From: an uncultured Clostridia bacterium
Lineage (GTDB): Bacteria; Bacillota; Clostridia; UMGS1810
Length of the DNA: 64,000 bases
Assembly (NCBI GenBank): GCA_934500705.1
Contig: CAKSTI010000003.1
Coordinates: forward strand, 62,001-126,000
Direction of reading: 5' to 3'
Below the pieces are notes generated by a model. The model ran no database searches. It was not told where the DNA came from and was given only the letters and a program-made list of their open reading frames with translations. The position numbers were made by a program, and so were the translations under genes. Of this stretch, positions 35,405-45,284 are shown one piece after another. Numbering within the stretch: position 1 is the stretch's first letter; each line of letters opens with the position of its first letter.

Positions 35405-37951
35405 ATGAAAAAGAATGTAAGAAAGTTTACGGCAATGTTGATAGCGGTAGTTATGCTCATAGGTATACTGCCCGCAATCGGCGCATTTGCCGCAACCACT
35501 ACTGTAACGACTGCGGCAAACACGATTAAGGGGTTTGTATATGAGGAGCAGGGAAATCTCAGCTACTCTACCGAGCACGCTTACAGCGGTGCAAAGTCAC
35601 TTAAAATTGTTGCGGAGGACAATGCAAACACATTTGTTCTTTTAGCCAAAAACTACTTTAAAGGCGGCGCTACATATAATTTTGAATATTATATGTACGT
35701 TAAATCCGCAAATGACATCTATACCCGTGTCAACGGTGACAATACGAACGGCTACAACACAAAGATATATGGGTCGTCCGAGTGGAAAACAACAGGCACA
35801 AATGCCATAAAGGTTGAACCCGTCGGCAAAGGCAGTGTGGGTGACGGCGACTGGTACAGGGTTACAGGAACCAACATTGCGCTTGACTCAACACCGAGTG
35901 ATGACGAACAGGGACTTTTCTCATTTGTTGGCGGAGCAGAAGTATATGTTGACGATTTAAAAATCACTTGCACAACACCCGGATATTTTGTTCCGAGCAA
36001 TCCAAGCAACGACTTTGAGGATTTTGCAGAGGGAACACAGTCATTCCCCCGCTCATTTGATAAATTTCCAGCGGTTGTAGCTAGTTCAAACTCTAAGCTT
36101 ACAAGTGATTACAGGATTGAATACTCCAATAATGCTTACAGCGGTTCTCGCTCTATGTATATTAATACAATGAGATATATAAATGAAAATCTTACAAGCG
36201 GTCTTTGGCTTGGCAGGAGTAGTGACTTTGGACTCACCGAGGGACGCAAATATATTATGAAGTTTTATATGTACCCGGTTAACTTCGGTGCAACAAATGG
36301 AATGTGGGTTTCTATGGGCATAAATAACAGGTTATACGTCCAGGCACACAATAATAATTACATTTACGGAAACAAAAACGGAGGAACTTTCAAGCGTATT
36401 GAAAGCGGCAACAAAGAGGGTTGGTACGAATATACAAGCGCTGAAACGGTATATAAACAAGACTGGAACCCTCAATTCATAATTTTGGGTGAAGGCGGCG
36501 CAGAATTTTATATGGACGACATCACGATTACCGATGTCGAAACGGGAGAAGTAGTATCGAAGGTTGATTTTGAAAAAGAGTATGCCCTCCCCAAAAACAT
36601 ACTCACAACACAGGTTTCTTCTGATACACTTTCAGTATCCTGGCGCAATCCCAAGTCGTCCGAGATTGCAAAGGTTGCACTCTATGACGTGAACACGAAC
36701 ACACTGCTTGCAGAAAACTTTGACACAAGCTCCGATAAAGTGCAGGAGTACAAGACAACGGAGTATGCACAGAATGACAGCCAGATATACAGACTTGATT
36801 TTACATTTAATGACGGCGTTGTAAAATCCTATACGACAGGTTATACAACCGGAAAAAGCTGGTCATATAAAGTAGGTACTTGGACATTTTCTGCATCGGA
36901 ACCTAAGGCTCCCGACAAAATTATGGCAGATGACAAGGTATTCCACGATGCTGCACCGTCGCTCAGAATATTCTCTAATGCCACAACCGGTTGGGAGAGC
37001 AAGAGCTCATTACTTGAACTCCATATTACCGGTAAGTTTGATCCGGCAAAAATGTACCGCATTGAAGGCTGGTACAAGGCAAACAACAAAGGATATGTGT
37101 GGGCAAGACCCTTTAATCAAAGCGGAAATGATTACAGAATTTACGAAGACCTTGCAGGAAAATGGAACAATGTAAATACTGTTGCGGAATGGAAAAAATT
37201 CTCCAAAGACGCCAAACCGGTGTCCGAGACAAGCAGAGTTTTGCAATTTAATTTCAGAAACGTTGTAGAGGACTTCTGGCTTGACGACCTTACGGTATAT
37301 GAACTTGACGAGGCCGGCAATCCCATAGGCGACAACCTCGTTGAGGGAATCGGCGTAATAGACGCAGCCGAAAAGCCGGCAGAGCTTGCGGCAGGCGAAG
37401 TTACAAATAGCGTTAATTCCGCTATGCTGCGTTGGACGGCGGCCGACGATGCGGCATATGTTGCAGTGTATGACAAGGCAGTGGGAACAGATGTTCCGAT
37501 TGCGTATGTACCGGCAGAAATGGGTTATGTTGAGCTTGCAAACTTAACCGGCGGCAACACATACAACTTTCTCCTCAAAGCTGTAAACAGCGAGGGCAGA
37601 GAGAGCGCAAACGGCGTTTCGGCAACTGCACAGCCGTTGCCGGAGGACCTCATTGTGAGCGACTTTACGGTAAACACATCGAGCGGTACTGCAAATGTAA
37701 GCATAGACATTAAAAACAACGGTATGGGAGATGACTTTACCGCACAGCTCATAGTTGCTGTATACGAGGGTGAGGATGTTCTCAAAAACGTTAAGGCAAC
37801 AGGCATTACAAAGATTGCACAGACAGGCGCATCGGCAAGCCCGGTTACCCTTACACAGTCAATAACGGTTCCCGCAGGCTGCACTCTCAAGGTTTACCTT
37901 TGGGACAGCTTAGACAGTATGAAACCTATAAAGGCATCGAGAAGTTATTAA
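35405..37951 (+). CDS. Secreted CBM/fibronectin-III multidomain protein
   Basis: An 848-residue exported protein. After the signal peptide (1-32) come three jelly-roll, CBM4/9-like modules, each ending in a D-D-(L/I)-x-(I/V) motif (near 185, 380 and 640), two fibronectin-III-like domains (about 405-490 and 670-750) and a C-terminal beta-sandwich ending V-Y-L-W-D-S-L-D-S-M-K-P. No catalytic residues were recognised, so it is best seen as a glycan-binding protein. AAAGGAGAG places the start at 35405, although the frame is open further up. Confidence 0.75.
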   Translation: MKKNVRKFTAMLIAVVMLIGILPAIGAFAATTTVTTAANTIKGFVYEEQGNLSYSTEHAYSGAKSLKIVAEDNANTFVLLAKNYFKGGATYNFEYYMYVKSANDIYTRVNGDNTNGYNTKIYGSSEWKTTGTNAIKVEPVGKGSVGDGDWYRVTGTNIALDSTPSDDEQGLFSFVGGAEVYVDDLKITCTTPGYFVPSNPSNDFEDFAEGTQSFPRSFDKFPAVVASSNSKLTSDYRIEYSNNAYSGSRSMYINTMRYINENLTSGLWLGRSSDFGLTEGRKYIMKFYMYPVNFGATNGMWVSMGINNRLYVQAHNNNYIYGNKNGGTFKRIESGNKEGWYEYTSAETVYKQDWNPQFIILGEGGAEFYMDDITITDVETGEVVSKVDFEKEYALPKNILTTQVSSDTLSVSWRNPKSSEIAKVALYDVNTNTLLAENFDTSSDKVQEYKTTEYAQNDSQIYRLDFTFNDGVVKSYTTGYTTGKSWSYKVGTWTFSASEPKAPDKIMADDKVFHDAAPSLRIFSNATTGWESKSSLLELHITGKFDPAKMYRIEGWYKANNKGYVWARPFNQSGNDYRIYEDLAGKWNNVNTVAEWKKFSKDAKPVSETSRVLQFNFRNVVEDFWLDDLTVYELDEAGNPIGDNLVEGIGVIDAAEKPAELAAGEVTNSVNSAMLRWTAADDAAYVAVYDKAVGTDVPIAYVPAEMGYVELANLTGGNTYNFLLKAVNSEGRESANGVSATAQPLPEDLIVSDFTVNTSSGTANVSIDIKNNGMGDDFTAQLIVAVYEGEDVLKNVKATGITKIAQTGASASPVTLTQSITVPAGCTLKVYLWDSLDSMKPIKASRSY

Positions 37952-37960
37952 TACAATATT

Positions 37961-40900
37961 ATGAAAAAACTGTTATCACTTTTAATTATAATAGCGGTTG
38001 CGGCCGGCAGTATAACTGTCGGCTGTGCAGCCGGCTCTGTCCGTCTTAAAATAACGGGCACACACCCAAATGGGAGCATAACTCTTGAACCTGTCACGGC
38101 AGAAAACGGCGTGATTGCGTTTTCGGGTTCATATTCCTACGGTTCGGGGTATTCTGTCACATTAAAGATAGTTGACGACGAAACGGGCGATATTTACGCC
38201 CTTGCCGAGAAAACTACCAAAAACAAAGGCGTGTTCTCGCTCTCGGCAGGACTGAGGGACGAGGCGCAGGGCAGACAGATGACTGCCTTCCTTATGGGCG
38301 AAAAGGACACCGAGGCATACAAGGTGTGCTTTGTCTACGACAACCTCAGCGCCGACGAACAAATTACGGTGATTTCGGTCAACAATACCGACACCGTGAC
38401 AATCGGCACCATTGAGGAAAAGGGCACGTATTTTACCGTTGGCGGAACATATTCCAAAGGAGCGGGCTATAACATAAACTTTGCGCTCAAAGGCACGCAA
38501 AACGGCGTAAGTTACGCTCAAAAAAGCGCCAAGAGCAAAAACGGCGGTGCATTTACCTTTACCTTTGAACTTCCTCTCGAAGCATACGGCAAAAGGCTCA
38601 CCATAACATTACAGTCCGACGGCAGTACGGACACGGCAAGCGTTGTGTTCACCTGCAGCGGAGGATATTCTAAAAACAAGCTGGTCATTGCCAAATACGT
38701 CTCCGACATTGAGGCGCTTATTGAAAAGTGCGGTCAAAGGGACATATCGGTTGAATACGAAAAGAGCAACCTTGCAATAATCAATCGCTTTGACACATTC
38801 TTAGATGGATTTTACACAGACGGTTTGAACGGTGAGTACGAGCATAACTATAAAGTTATACTGGAACTTGCGGAGAAAACAATTTCGGACTTAAACGGCT
38901 ATTTGAGTGGAGAAAAACTTGAAAAAGTCGCTCCGATATACAAAAGCTCCGATATTGAAACCGACGGTCAGAGCTTTATTGCAGAGGTTGATATTAAGGG
39001 AGAAAGACAGCGCAGAACAGTTTTCCTTAACGGTTACGGACACTGGGCAGACGCAATTTCCGACTACGACAGCCTTGCGTCAATGGGGGCAAATGTTTCT
39101 CACTACGAGGTGGGACCAAACAGCATACTGCAAAAAAGCGGTTCGTCGTACACGGTAAATTCCGCAGGCGTTCAGGCTGTTAAAGACGTATTTAAAAAGG
39201 CGGAGGACAGCAATATCTCGCTTACGTTTATGACGGTTATGAGCTACTTCCCGGATTTTCTCTATGAGCTTTACCCCGATATTGCAAATGGCGGCAACAA
39301 GTCGGATTTCCCGACGTCTGTTCCGTACAATCCGACTCACCCTCAGGTTAAGGCAGCTCTCGAAACATTTTTAAGAGCGCTGATACCGGAGATTAAGGAC
39401 TACAAGTCATTCAGCAATATTTGTCTTGCAGGCGAGCCGATGTTTATATCAAGGCAGTACCCGGACAAATACTATCTGCCGGAATACAGGGAGTTTTTAA
39501 AGAATAAATACGGCACTGTGTCGGCACTCAATGCCGCACACAAGACGTCGTGGACGGGATTTGACAAAGTGACATTCCCCGCCACCGACTCAAACGTAAA
39601 TACGGCAAGTTACATCGACTACCGTGAATTTAACGACGGCATACTTACCGAATGGTTCGAGTATCTCAAAGAAGTCGTAAAAGGCATTGACCCGTCAATC
39701 CCCGTGCACGTTAAATGCACGTCGTACATATCGAGCGGCGGTTCCGGCGCAAGACGCAGATTTTGCGGAACAAACTACGAAAAATGGTCACCTGTTATGG
39801 ATCTCAACGGCTGTGACGCCTGGTCAAACTACGGTACGCTGAGCGACAAGGTTCAGGGCAAGACAATGTGGTATGACTTTATGACATCAATGAAAAATGT
39901 ACCTGTTGTAAACAGCGAGGACCATTTTTTGCTCGAAAGAGATGACGGAAAAATCGTCTATAACGATAACGAGTATCTTATGGGTATGGCAGACGTATGG
40001 CAGGGTGCAATACACGGCAGAGCGTCGTCGGTCTACTGGCTTTGGGATAAGTCGGCAAGAACAAAAGAGGGAACGTGGTATTACAACTGCAACCTCACAA
40101 GGCGTGCGGACTACGTTGCCGGAATAGCAAAGACAAATCACGACTTAAACCGTCTTGCAGATGAGGTTACGGCAATTCAGAAAAAAGACGCACGGGTTGC
40201 CGTTATGTACTCAAATTACAGCCAGATTTCAAGACAGTATCACTCGGCGGCAATGTTTGCGGCATATTCCCGTCTTGTAAACAGCGGAGAAAAGGTATTT
40301 GTTGCAAACGACACGTACCCAGAAAAGATTAACGAAAACGAAAACCTTAAACTTCTCATAGTTCCCGTGTGTGAATATATGCCCGAAAAGGTGTGGGAGG
40401 AAATGAGAAAGTTTGAAAATAGAGGCGGCAAAATTATCTTTGCCGAATACAACAACAGCTACTTTAACGAAAACGGCACTGCGCTTGATGCGTCATTAAA
40501 GACCGAAGTGCTTGCAAACGCACAGAGGGTAAGCTTTGGCGGATACGACGCAGGATACATAATGACAGGCTGTGAGAGCGTTTACGGAGCTATTGACGCA
40601 TATGTCGGTACTTTGGAAAGAGAAGTTACCGTTTCCGAGAGCACCGGCAGTACGGAATGGACTGCGGCCAAGTACGGTGACGGCTATGCGGTTAATCTCT
40701 TTAACACAAGCGAGGATATCGTCAGCGCAGGAATAACACTTGCAAATACGACTGAGGCGGTATTTTTTGACCTCACGGAAAACGAGGCTTTAAACGGCGG
40801 ACAAATATCCTTAAAGCCGTATGAAACAAAGCTGGTAATGGTTATTCCGACAGGCGGTGTTCACAGATTTTTAAGCGAAAGCGGAGAGGTTTTGTCATCG

Positions 40901-41176
40901 CTCTGTACAGGCAAGATAACCGCAGAGGTTAAAACTTCGGCAAGACCAAATGCGCCGTATATCCACGCAGTCGCAATGTATAAGGACGGCGGGTTTGCAG
41001 GCGTTTGGACCAGAGCCGGAAATGCCGACGCTTACGGTGTGATTAATTCGAGCCTGGATATTACCGTTGACAAAAATGCTGACATAGACAAACTAACAAT
41101 TAAGTCATTCTTGTTTGACAGTTTTGACAACATAAAACCATATGTGCCTTCGGCGGCACTCGGCAATCATCAATAA
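37961..41176 (+). CDS. Giant secreted clan GH-A (GH42-like) glycosidase, 1071 aa
   Basis: A signal peptide (1-23) precedes two tandem related beta-sandwich domains (about 25-125 and 125-225), a helical linker, a GH42-like TIM barrel (about 350-750) and a Rossmann-like domain (about 760-870) that resembles the GH42 trimerisation domain. The likely acid/base is Glu492 in L-A-G-E-P and the nucleophile Glu653 in V-N-S-E-D-H. The Asn that usually precedes the acid/base in clan GH-A is Gly491. A C-terminal domain resembles that of the preceding gene. A beta-galactosidase-type activity is inferred; the substrate is unknown. Confidence 0.7.
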   Translation: MKKLLSLLIIIAVAAGSITVGCAAGSVRLKITGTHPNGSITLEPVTAENGVIAFSGSYSYGSGYSVTLKIVDDETGDIYALAEKTTKNKGVFSLSAGLRDEAQGRQMTAFLMGEKDTEAYKVCFVYDNLSADEQITVISVNNTDTVTIGTIEEKGTYFTVGGTYSKGAGYNINFALKGTQNGVSYAQKSAKSKNGGAFTFTFELPLEAYGKRLTITLQSDGSTDTASVVFTCSGGYSKNKLVIAKYVSDIEALIEKCGQRDISVEYEKSNLAIINRFDTFLDGFYTDGLNGEYEHNYKVILELAEKTISDLNGYLSGEKLEKVAPIYKSSDIETDGQSFIAEVDIKGERQRRTVFLNGYGHWADAISDYDSLASMGANVSHYEVGPNSILQKSGSSYTVNSAGVQAVKDVFKKAEDSNISLTFMTVMSYFPDFLYELYPDIANGGNKSDFPTSVPYNPTHPQVKAALETFLRALIPEIKDYKSFSNICLAGEPMFISRQYPDKYYLPEYREFLKNKYGTVSALNAAHKTSWTGFDKVTFPATDSNVNTASYIDYREFNDGILTEWFEYLKEVVKGIDPSIPVHVKCTSYISSGGSGARRRFCGTNYEKWSPVMDLNGCDAWSNYGTLSDKVQGKTMWYDFMTSMKNVPVVNSEDHFLLERDDGKIVYNDNEYLMGMADVWQGAIHGRASSVYWLWDKSARTKEGTWYYNCNLTRRADYVAGIAKTNHDLNRLADEVTAIQKKDARVAVMYSNYSQISRQYHSAAMFAAYSRLVNSGEKVFVANDTYPEKINENENLKLLIVPVCEYMPEKVWEEMRKFENRGGKIIFAEYNNSYFNENGTALDASLKTEVLANAQRVSFGGYDAGYIMTGCESVYGAIDAYVGTLEREVTVSESTGSTEWTAAKYGDGYAVNLFNTSEDIVSAGITLANTTEAVFFDLTENEALNGGQISLKPYETKLVMVIPTGGVHRFLSESGEVLSSLCTGKITAEVKTSARPNAPYIHAVAMYKDGGFAGVWTRAGNADAYGVINSSLDITVDKNADIDKLTIKSFLFDSFDNIKPYVPSAALGNHQ

Positions 41177-41188
41177 AGGAGTGATTTG

Positions 41189-44100
41189 ATGAAAAAATTC
41201 ATAAAACACATTGTTTCGGCTGTAATTGTTTTTGCAATAGCGGCACCGGCAGTTCCGGTTTCCTTTGCGGCAGTTGTAACAAAGACCGATACAAGCACAA
41301 TTCCCGGCTGGTCGGTGGAATTAAACAAAGCAGATGGCGGTGCGAGTATAGACACAACAGAGAAATACAGCGGTGAAGCAAGTATGAAGTTGTGCAATTA
41401 TGCGCCGTCCGATAACGGCGGCTATTTAAGAGTAAGCTATCCTGTTTCCGTTAAGCCAAATCACAGCTATGTGTATGGATTTAAGGCTAAGGTTAAAAAC
41501 ATACAGGGTGCATATGCGCAGATTAACTGGATCAGAACGGCTCTCGGCTATTTAAATGCTGCCGGAAACACTTCTGATTGGAGAAACTTTGAGTTTGCGT
41601 TTACAAACGGCAGCGACGCTACCGCATACCTGCGTTTTGTTCTCGAAAGAGGCGCAGAATGTGTTTGGATTGACGATGTTTACTTCTACGACACTGCGCT
41701 ACCGCAGACGGAGGAAAACAACCTCATTGCCAACCCGTCGTTTGAGGGTATAGCTAAGGCGGACAGCGGAAAGGCGTCCGGAAACATTATTCCGGTAAGA
41801 GTAAAAAAAGGACTCAAAATGGACGGCGACCTCTCGGATTGGGAGGAGATAAGCCCCAAAGACATTGAGATTTACACAAATTATTCCGGTTCGGCTCAGT
41901 CGGTTACGGGCAACATTCGCTATGCCTGGGATGACGACAACTTCTACTTTGCGATAGACGCCGAGGACGATGTTCACAGCGTCATAACCTCCGGCAGTTA
42001 CTGGAACGGTGACGGACTGCAATTTACAATCTGCAAATCCGGCGAGTCGTTCGGTACGGCGTACGGCGTGGTATATGACGATGCCTCCGACGAGATTTAC
42101 AAATTCGGCGACACTGCAATAGATGTGGGTGTATCAAGAAACGGCACCAAAACGGTGTATGAAGTTGCAATACCGTGGTCATCGCACTTTGACGAAGTGC
42201 CGTCAATGGCACTGTTTTGCGCAATCGTCAACGACAACGACAATGACGGTCTGGGCAGAAAGGGCTGCATAGACGTTGCACCCGGAATTTCGATGTATAA
42301 GGGCAGTCAGCTTTTCCCCAAAATGATGCTTTTAAAGGACGAGGACGAATTTTCTGCTTATCTTTCCGGAACAGCAGACGTCGATGTTGGCAAGGAGGCA
42401 GAGTACGCTCTCGACCTGTTTAACTGCACAAATTCGGAAAAGAAACTCACGGTAAAGAGCAAAAAGGCAAATCTCGAAAGAGTGATTACCCTAAAAGCCG
42501 GGGAGTCTATGACGTATGAATTTACAAATGAGTTTTCGGATTACGGCGAAAACGTGGTAGACATTGAGGTTACGGACGGCAAGGCAACATACACCTCGTC
42601 CGTTAAAACCGAGGTTTGCCCGGACGCCAAAATTACCGAAAAGATAATTGCAAAGCAAAAGGCAAATTTAAAAGAGGTTTCCTCTCTTATGGCAAAGTGC
42701 GAGGAAAAGGAGATACCCATTGAGTATCAAAAGGTCAAAGTCGGAACGATAGAACTCTTTATAAAATACCTTGAAGAAGACCTTGCAGACGGCGACCTTA
42801 CAAGAATAGCGCATCAGGACAAGGTTATGACACGCCTTTACAACGAGGCAAAAGAGGAATTTAACGGACTTTTGACAGGAGAGCGCACGCCGGTTTCCGT
42901 CCCCAAGTACGTAACAAGTCCCATAAGTTACGAAAACAGCCACTTTGTTGCCACAACTCAAAGAGAGGACGGCACAAAGGAAGTGCGCCCCGTATTCTTT
43001 GTAGGCGCGGGTCACTGGGCACAGTCAAGACTTCCGGAAGAGGTGGAGAACATCGCAAAGGTCGGCTTTAACTGTGCAAATCCGGAACTCGGCCCCTGGA
43101 ACGCAATGGTTGAGGCGTCAACGGTCAAGGATTGGTCGCTCAGAGTTCTGGGAGAGTGCACGATAAACACATCTTCATCGGAGAGTGTTGTGCGCACATC
43201 ACCCGGAAAATCGCTGAAAATAAATCGCACGGAACCATTTAAGCTCGATAACTACTGCTACTACCGTCAGACATTTGACGTAAAGCCGAATACGACGTAT
43301 GAATACGGACTTTCGTGCAAGGCTCAGAATGTGAAAAATGCACATTACAGTATACGTCCTATGGGCGAAAAAAGTTCAAGAAAATATATGAACGGAACTT
43401 ATGACTGGCGTGATGAAAAGTGGGAGTACACGACAACGGCGAATGAAACACAGCTTATGTACTATATACTTATAGAGGACACTGCCGACGCACTGTATCT
43501 GGACGACGCTTTTGTGAGGGAAAAGGGAACAGAAGAAAACCTCATAAAAAACGGCAGCTTTGACAAAACATACCCCGAGGGGCAGTATTATGCGTTTGAA
43601 GAAAGCGTTATAAATTCGTTTGAAAAGACATTTGCCAAATTGGAAAAAAGCAATATTTCGGGCATTTACGCACCATCTCCCCACTATGTGCCATTCTTTT
43701 TAAAGAGGGATTACCCCGACGTTGCTCTGCCGGAACAGTATTCGAGTTTCAGTATGTGGAATACTCGTCATCCGAAACTTTTGGAAATGTACGAGATATT
43801 CTACAAGAGCTTGATTCCGAGAATTAAGGATTATGAGTCCTTTGACGGGGTTGTTCTCGCAAACGAACCGCAGTGGAACACAAGAGCCAGCAGTTATGCT
43901 TACATTGACGATTTCCGTGCCAAAATGCAGGAAAAATATGTAACCATAGACGCTCTCAACAAACGCTGGGGCACGCAGTATGCGTCATTTGACGAGGTGG
44001 AAATGCCCGACAGCAACCTCGACACAACGCCGCAGTGGCATGATTGGAGAGAATATAACGACACAATTTTGCCGGAGTTTGTAGGTCACATCAGCGATTA

Positions 44101-45277
44101 CATAAAATCGATTGCCCCCGATGTGTTTACATCGGTCAAGGTAATGGACACCTTCGGCAGACAGTCTAACTTCCGCATATGGGGCAGTAACAACTTTGAG
44201 GTGCTCAAAGACTATGAGGACATAAACGGCTGTGACGCCTGGTCGCTCATTGACACGTACGACATAAGATGGAAAAACGTTTTTTACGACTTTTTAACAT
44301 CTGTTAAGAATGCGCCGATTTACAACACCGAGGACCACATCATAATAGACGCACGCAAGCTCACTTACCGTGACGACGAGGTTAAGTACAACATTGTTGA
44401 CCTGTGGAACGGTGCGGTTCACGGCAGAGGCGGCTCGGTACTGTGGCTTTGGGACAGGTCATCGAGGACCAAAAACGGAACGATTTACTTTAACTCGCTC
44501 CTTACCGCACGTCCGGACTCCGTTGCAACGCTCGGAAAGACCACACTTGACATAAACAGACTTTCAAAGGAAATTGTGGCGCTCCAAGACACGCCGTCCA
44601 ATGTGGGCATTCTGTACTCGCAAAACAGCGTGCCGTATTCCGACGAAATGCTCGACATCATAAAGAGCGTGTCGGCATATCTGGGCGAAAACGGACAGAA
44701 AACACGCTTTGTGGTTGAGTCCGACTCCGACAAGATGTTTGACTACGGTATGCTGATTGTTCCCAACAGTGTGAGCATTACCGAACAGACGTTTGAAAAA
44801 CTCAAAAAGTTTGTCGCAAACGGAGGAACACTGCTCATAATCGGTGATGATGCGCTCACCGTGAACGAATACGGCGACGCATTTAATAAGAGCGATGTGG
44901 ATGCAATCAAGAATAAATCCGTTACAATGAGCTTTGAAGATGCCGGAACGTCAATATCCGGCGAGAGCAAAAAGGAACTCAGAAAAGTTATAACTCAGCT
45001 TGTAGAAAAGAACGGTTACGACAGAGTAAAGATTGTGGACAAGGCAACGGGAGAGAAAATTACGGAGGGTGATTTTATCTCTGGCGAATATGACGGAGCG
45101 TTCATAATCAACTTTTGCAATTACGAATGGAAAGACAAGGAAATTGAAATCTATATAGACGGCAAAAAGGTTGACCGCTGCGAGGATTTGATAAACTTCG
45201 GAAAATACGGCGACACCGTTAAGGCGGAGGGTTACGTTCCGCTGCTGTTAAAGATTTCAAACAACGTAGCAGAATGA
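41189..45277 (+). CDS. Giant secreted clan GH-A glycosidase with nested CBM, 1362 aa
   Basis: After the signal peptide (1-29) come a CBM4/9-like module (about 35-175), a CBM9-like module (about 205-390) and a linker domain. The GH42-like TIM barrel starts near 610 (G-A-G-H-W-A-Q), is interrupted at about 650-790 by another CBM4/9-like jelly roll, and resumes. Likely acid/base is Glu893 (A-N-E-P) and nucleophile Glu1048 (Y-N-T-E-D-H). A Rossmann-like GH42-type domain follows. It is a paralogue of the preceding gene across the barrel. AAGGAG sets the ATG at 41189. No wall anchor is seen. Confidence 0.72.
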   Translation: MKKFIKHIVSAVIVFAIAAPAVPVSFAAVVTKTDTSTIPGWSVELNKADGGASIDTTEKYSGEASMKLCNYAPSDNGGYLRVSYPVSVKPNHSYVYGFKAKVKNIQGAYAQINWIRTALGYLNAAGNTSDWRNFEFAFTNGSDATAYLRFVLERGAECVWIDDVYFYDTALPQTEENNLIANPSFEGIAKADSGKASGNIIPVRVKKGLKMDGDLSDWEEISPKDIEIYTNYSGSAQSVTGNIRYAWDDDNFYFAIDAEDDVHSVITSGSYWNGDGLQFTICKSGESFGTAYGVVYDDASDEIYKFGDTAIDVGVSRNGTKTVYEVAIPWSSHFDEVPSMALFCAIVNDNDNDGLGRKGCIDVAPGISMYKGSQLFPKMMLLKDEDEFSAYLSGTADVDVGKEAEYALDLFNCTNSEKKLTVKSKKANLERVITLKAGESMTYEFTNEFSDYGENVVDIEVTDGKATYTSSVKTEVCPDAKITEKIIAKQKANLKEVSSLMAKCEEKEIPIEYQKVKVGTIELFIKYLEEDLADGDLTRIAHQDKVMTRLYNEAKEEFNGLLTGERTPVSVPKYVTSPISYENSHFVATTQREDGTKEVRPVFFVGAGHWAQSRLPEEVENIAKVGFNCANPELGPWNAMVEASTVKDWSLRVLGECTINTSSSESVVRTSPGKSLKINRTEPFKLDNYCYYRQTFDVKPNTTYEYGLSCKAQNVKNAHYSIRPMGEKSSRKYMNGTYDWRDEKWEYTTTANETQLMYYILIEDTADALYLDDAFVREKGTEENLIKNGSFDKTYPEGQYYAFEESVINSFEKTFAKLEKSNISGIYAPSPHYVPFFLKRDYPDVALPEQYSSFSMWNTRHPKLLEMYEIFYKSLIPRIKDYESFDGVVLANEPQWNTRASSYAYIDDFRAKMQEKYVTIDALNKRWGTQYASFDEVEMPDSNLDTTPQWHDWREYNDTILPEFVGHISDYIKSIAPDVFTSVKVMDTFGRQSNFRIWGSNNFEVLKDYEDINGCDAWSLIDTYDIRWKNVFYDFLTSVKNAPIYNTEDHIIIDARKLTYRDDEVKYNIVDLWNGAVHGRGGSVLWLWDRSSRTKNGTIYFNSLLTARPDSVATLGKTTLDINRLSKEIVALQDTPSNVGILYSQNSVPYSDEMLDIIKSVSAYLGENGQKTRFVVESDSDKMFDYGMLIVPNSVSITEQTFEKLKKFVANGGTLLIIGDDALTVNEYGDAFNKSDVDAIKNKSVTMSFEDAGTSISGESKKELRKVITQLVEKNGYDRVKIVDKATGEKITEGDFISGEYDGAFIINFCNYEWKDKEIEIYIDGKKVDRCEDLINFGKYGDTVKAEGYVPLLLKISNNVAE

Positions 45278-45284
45278 GGAAAAT

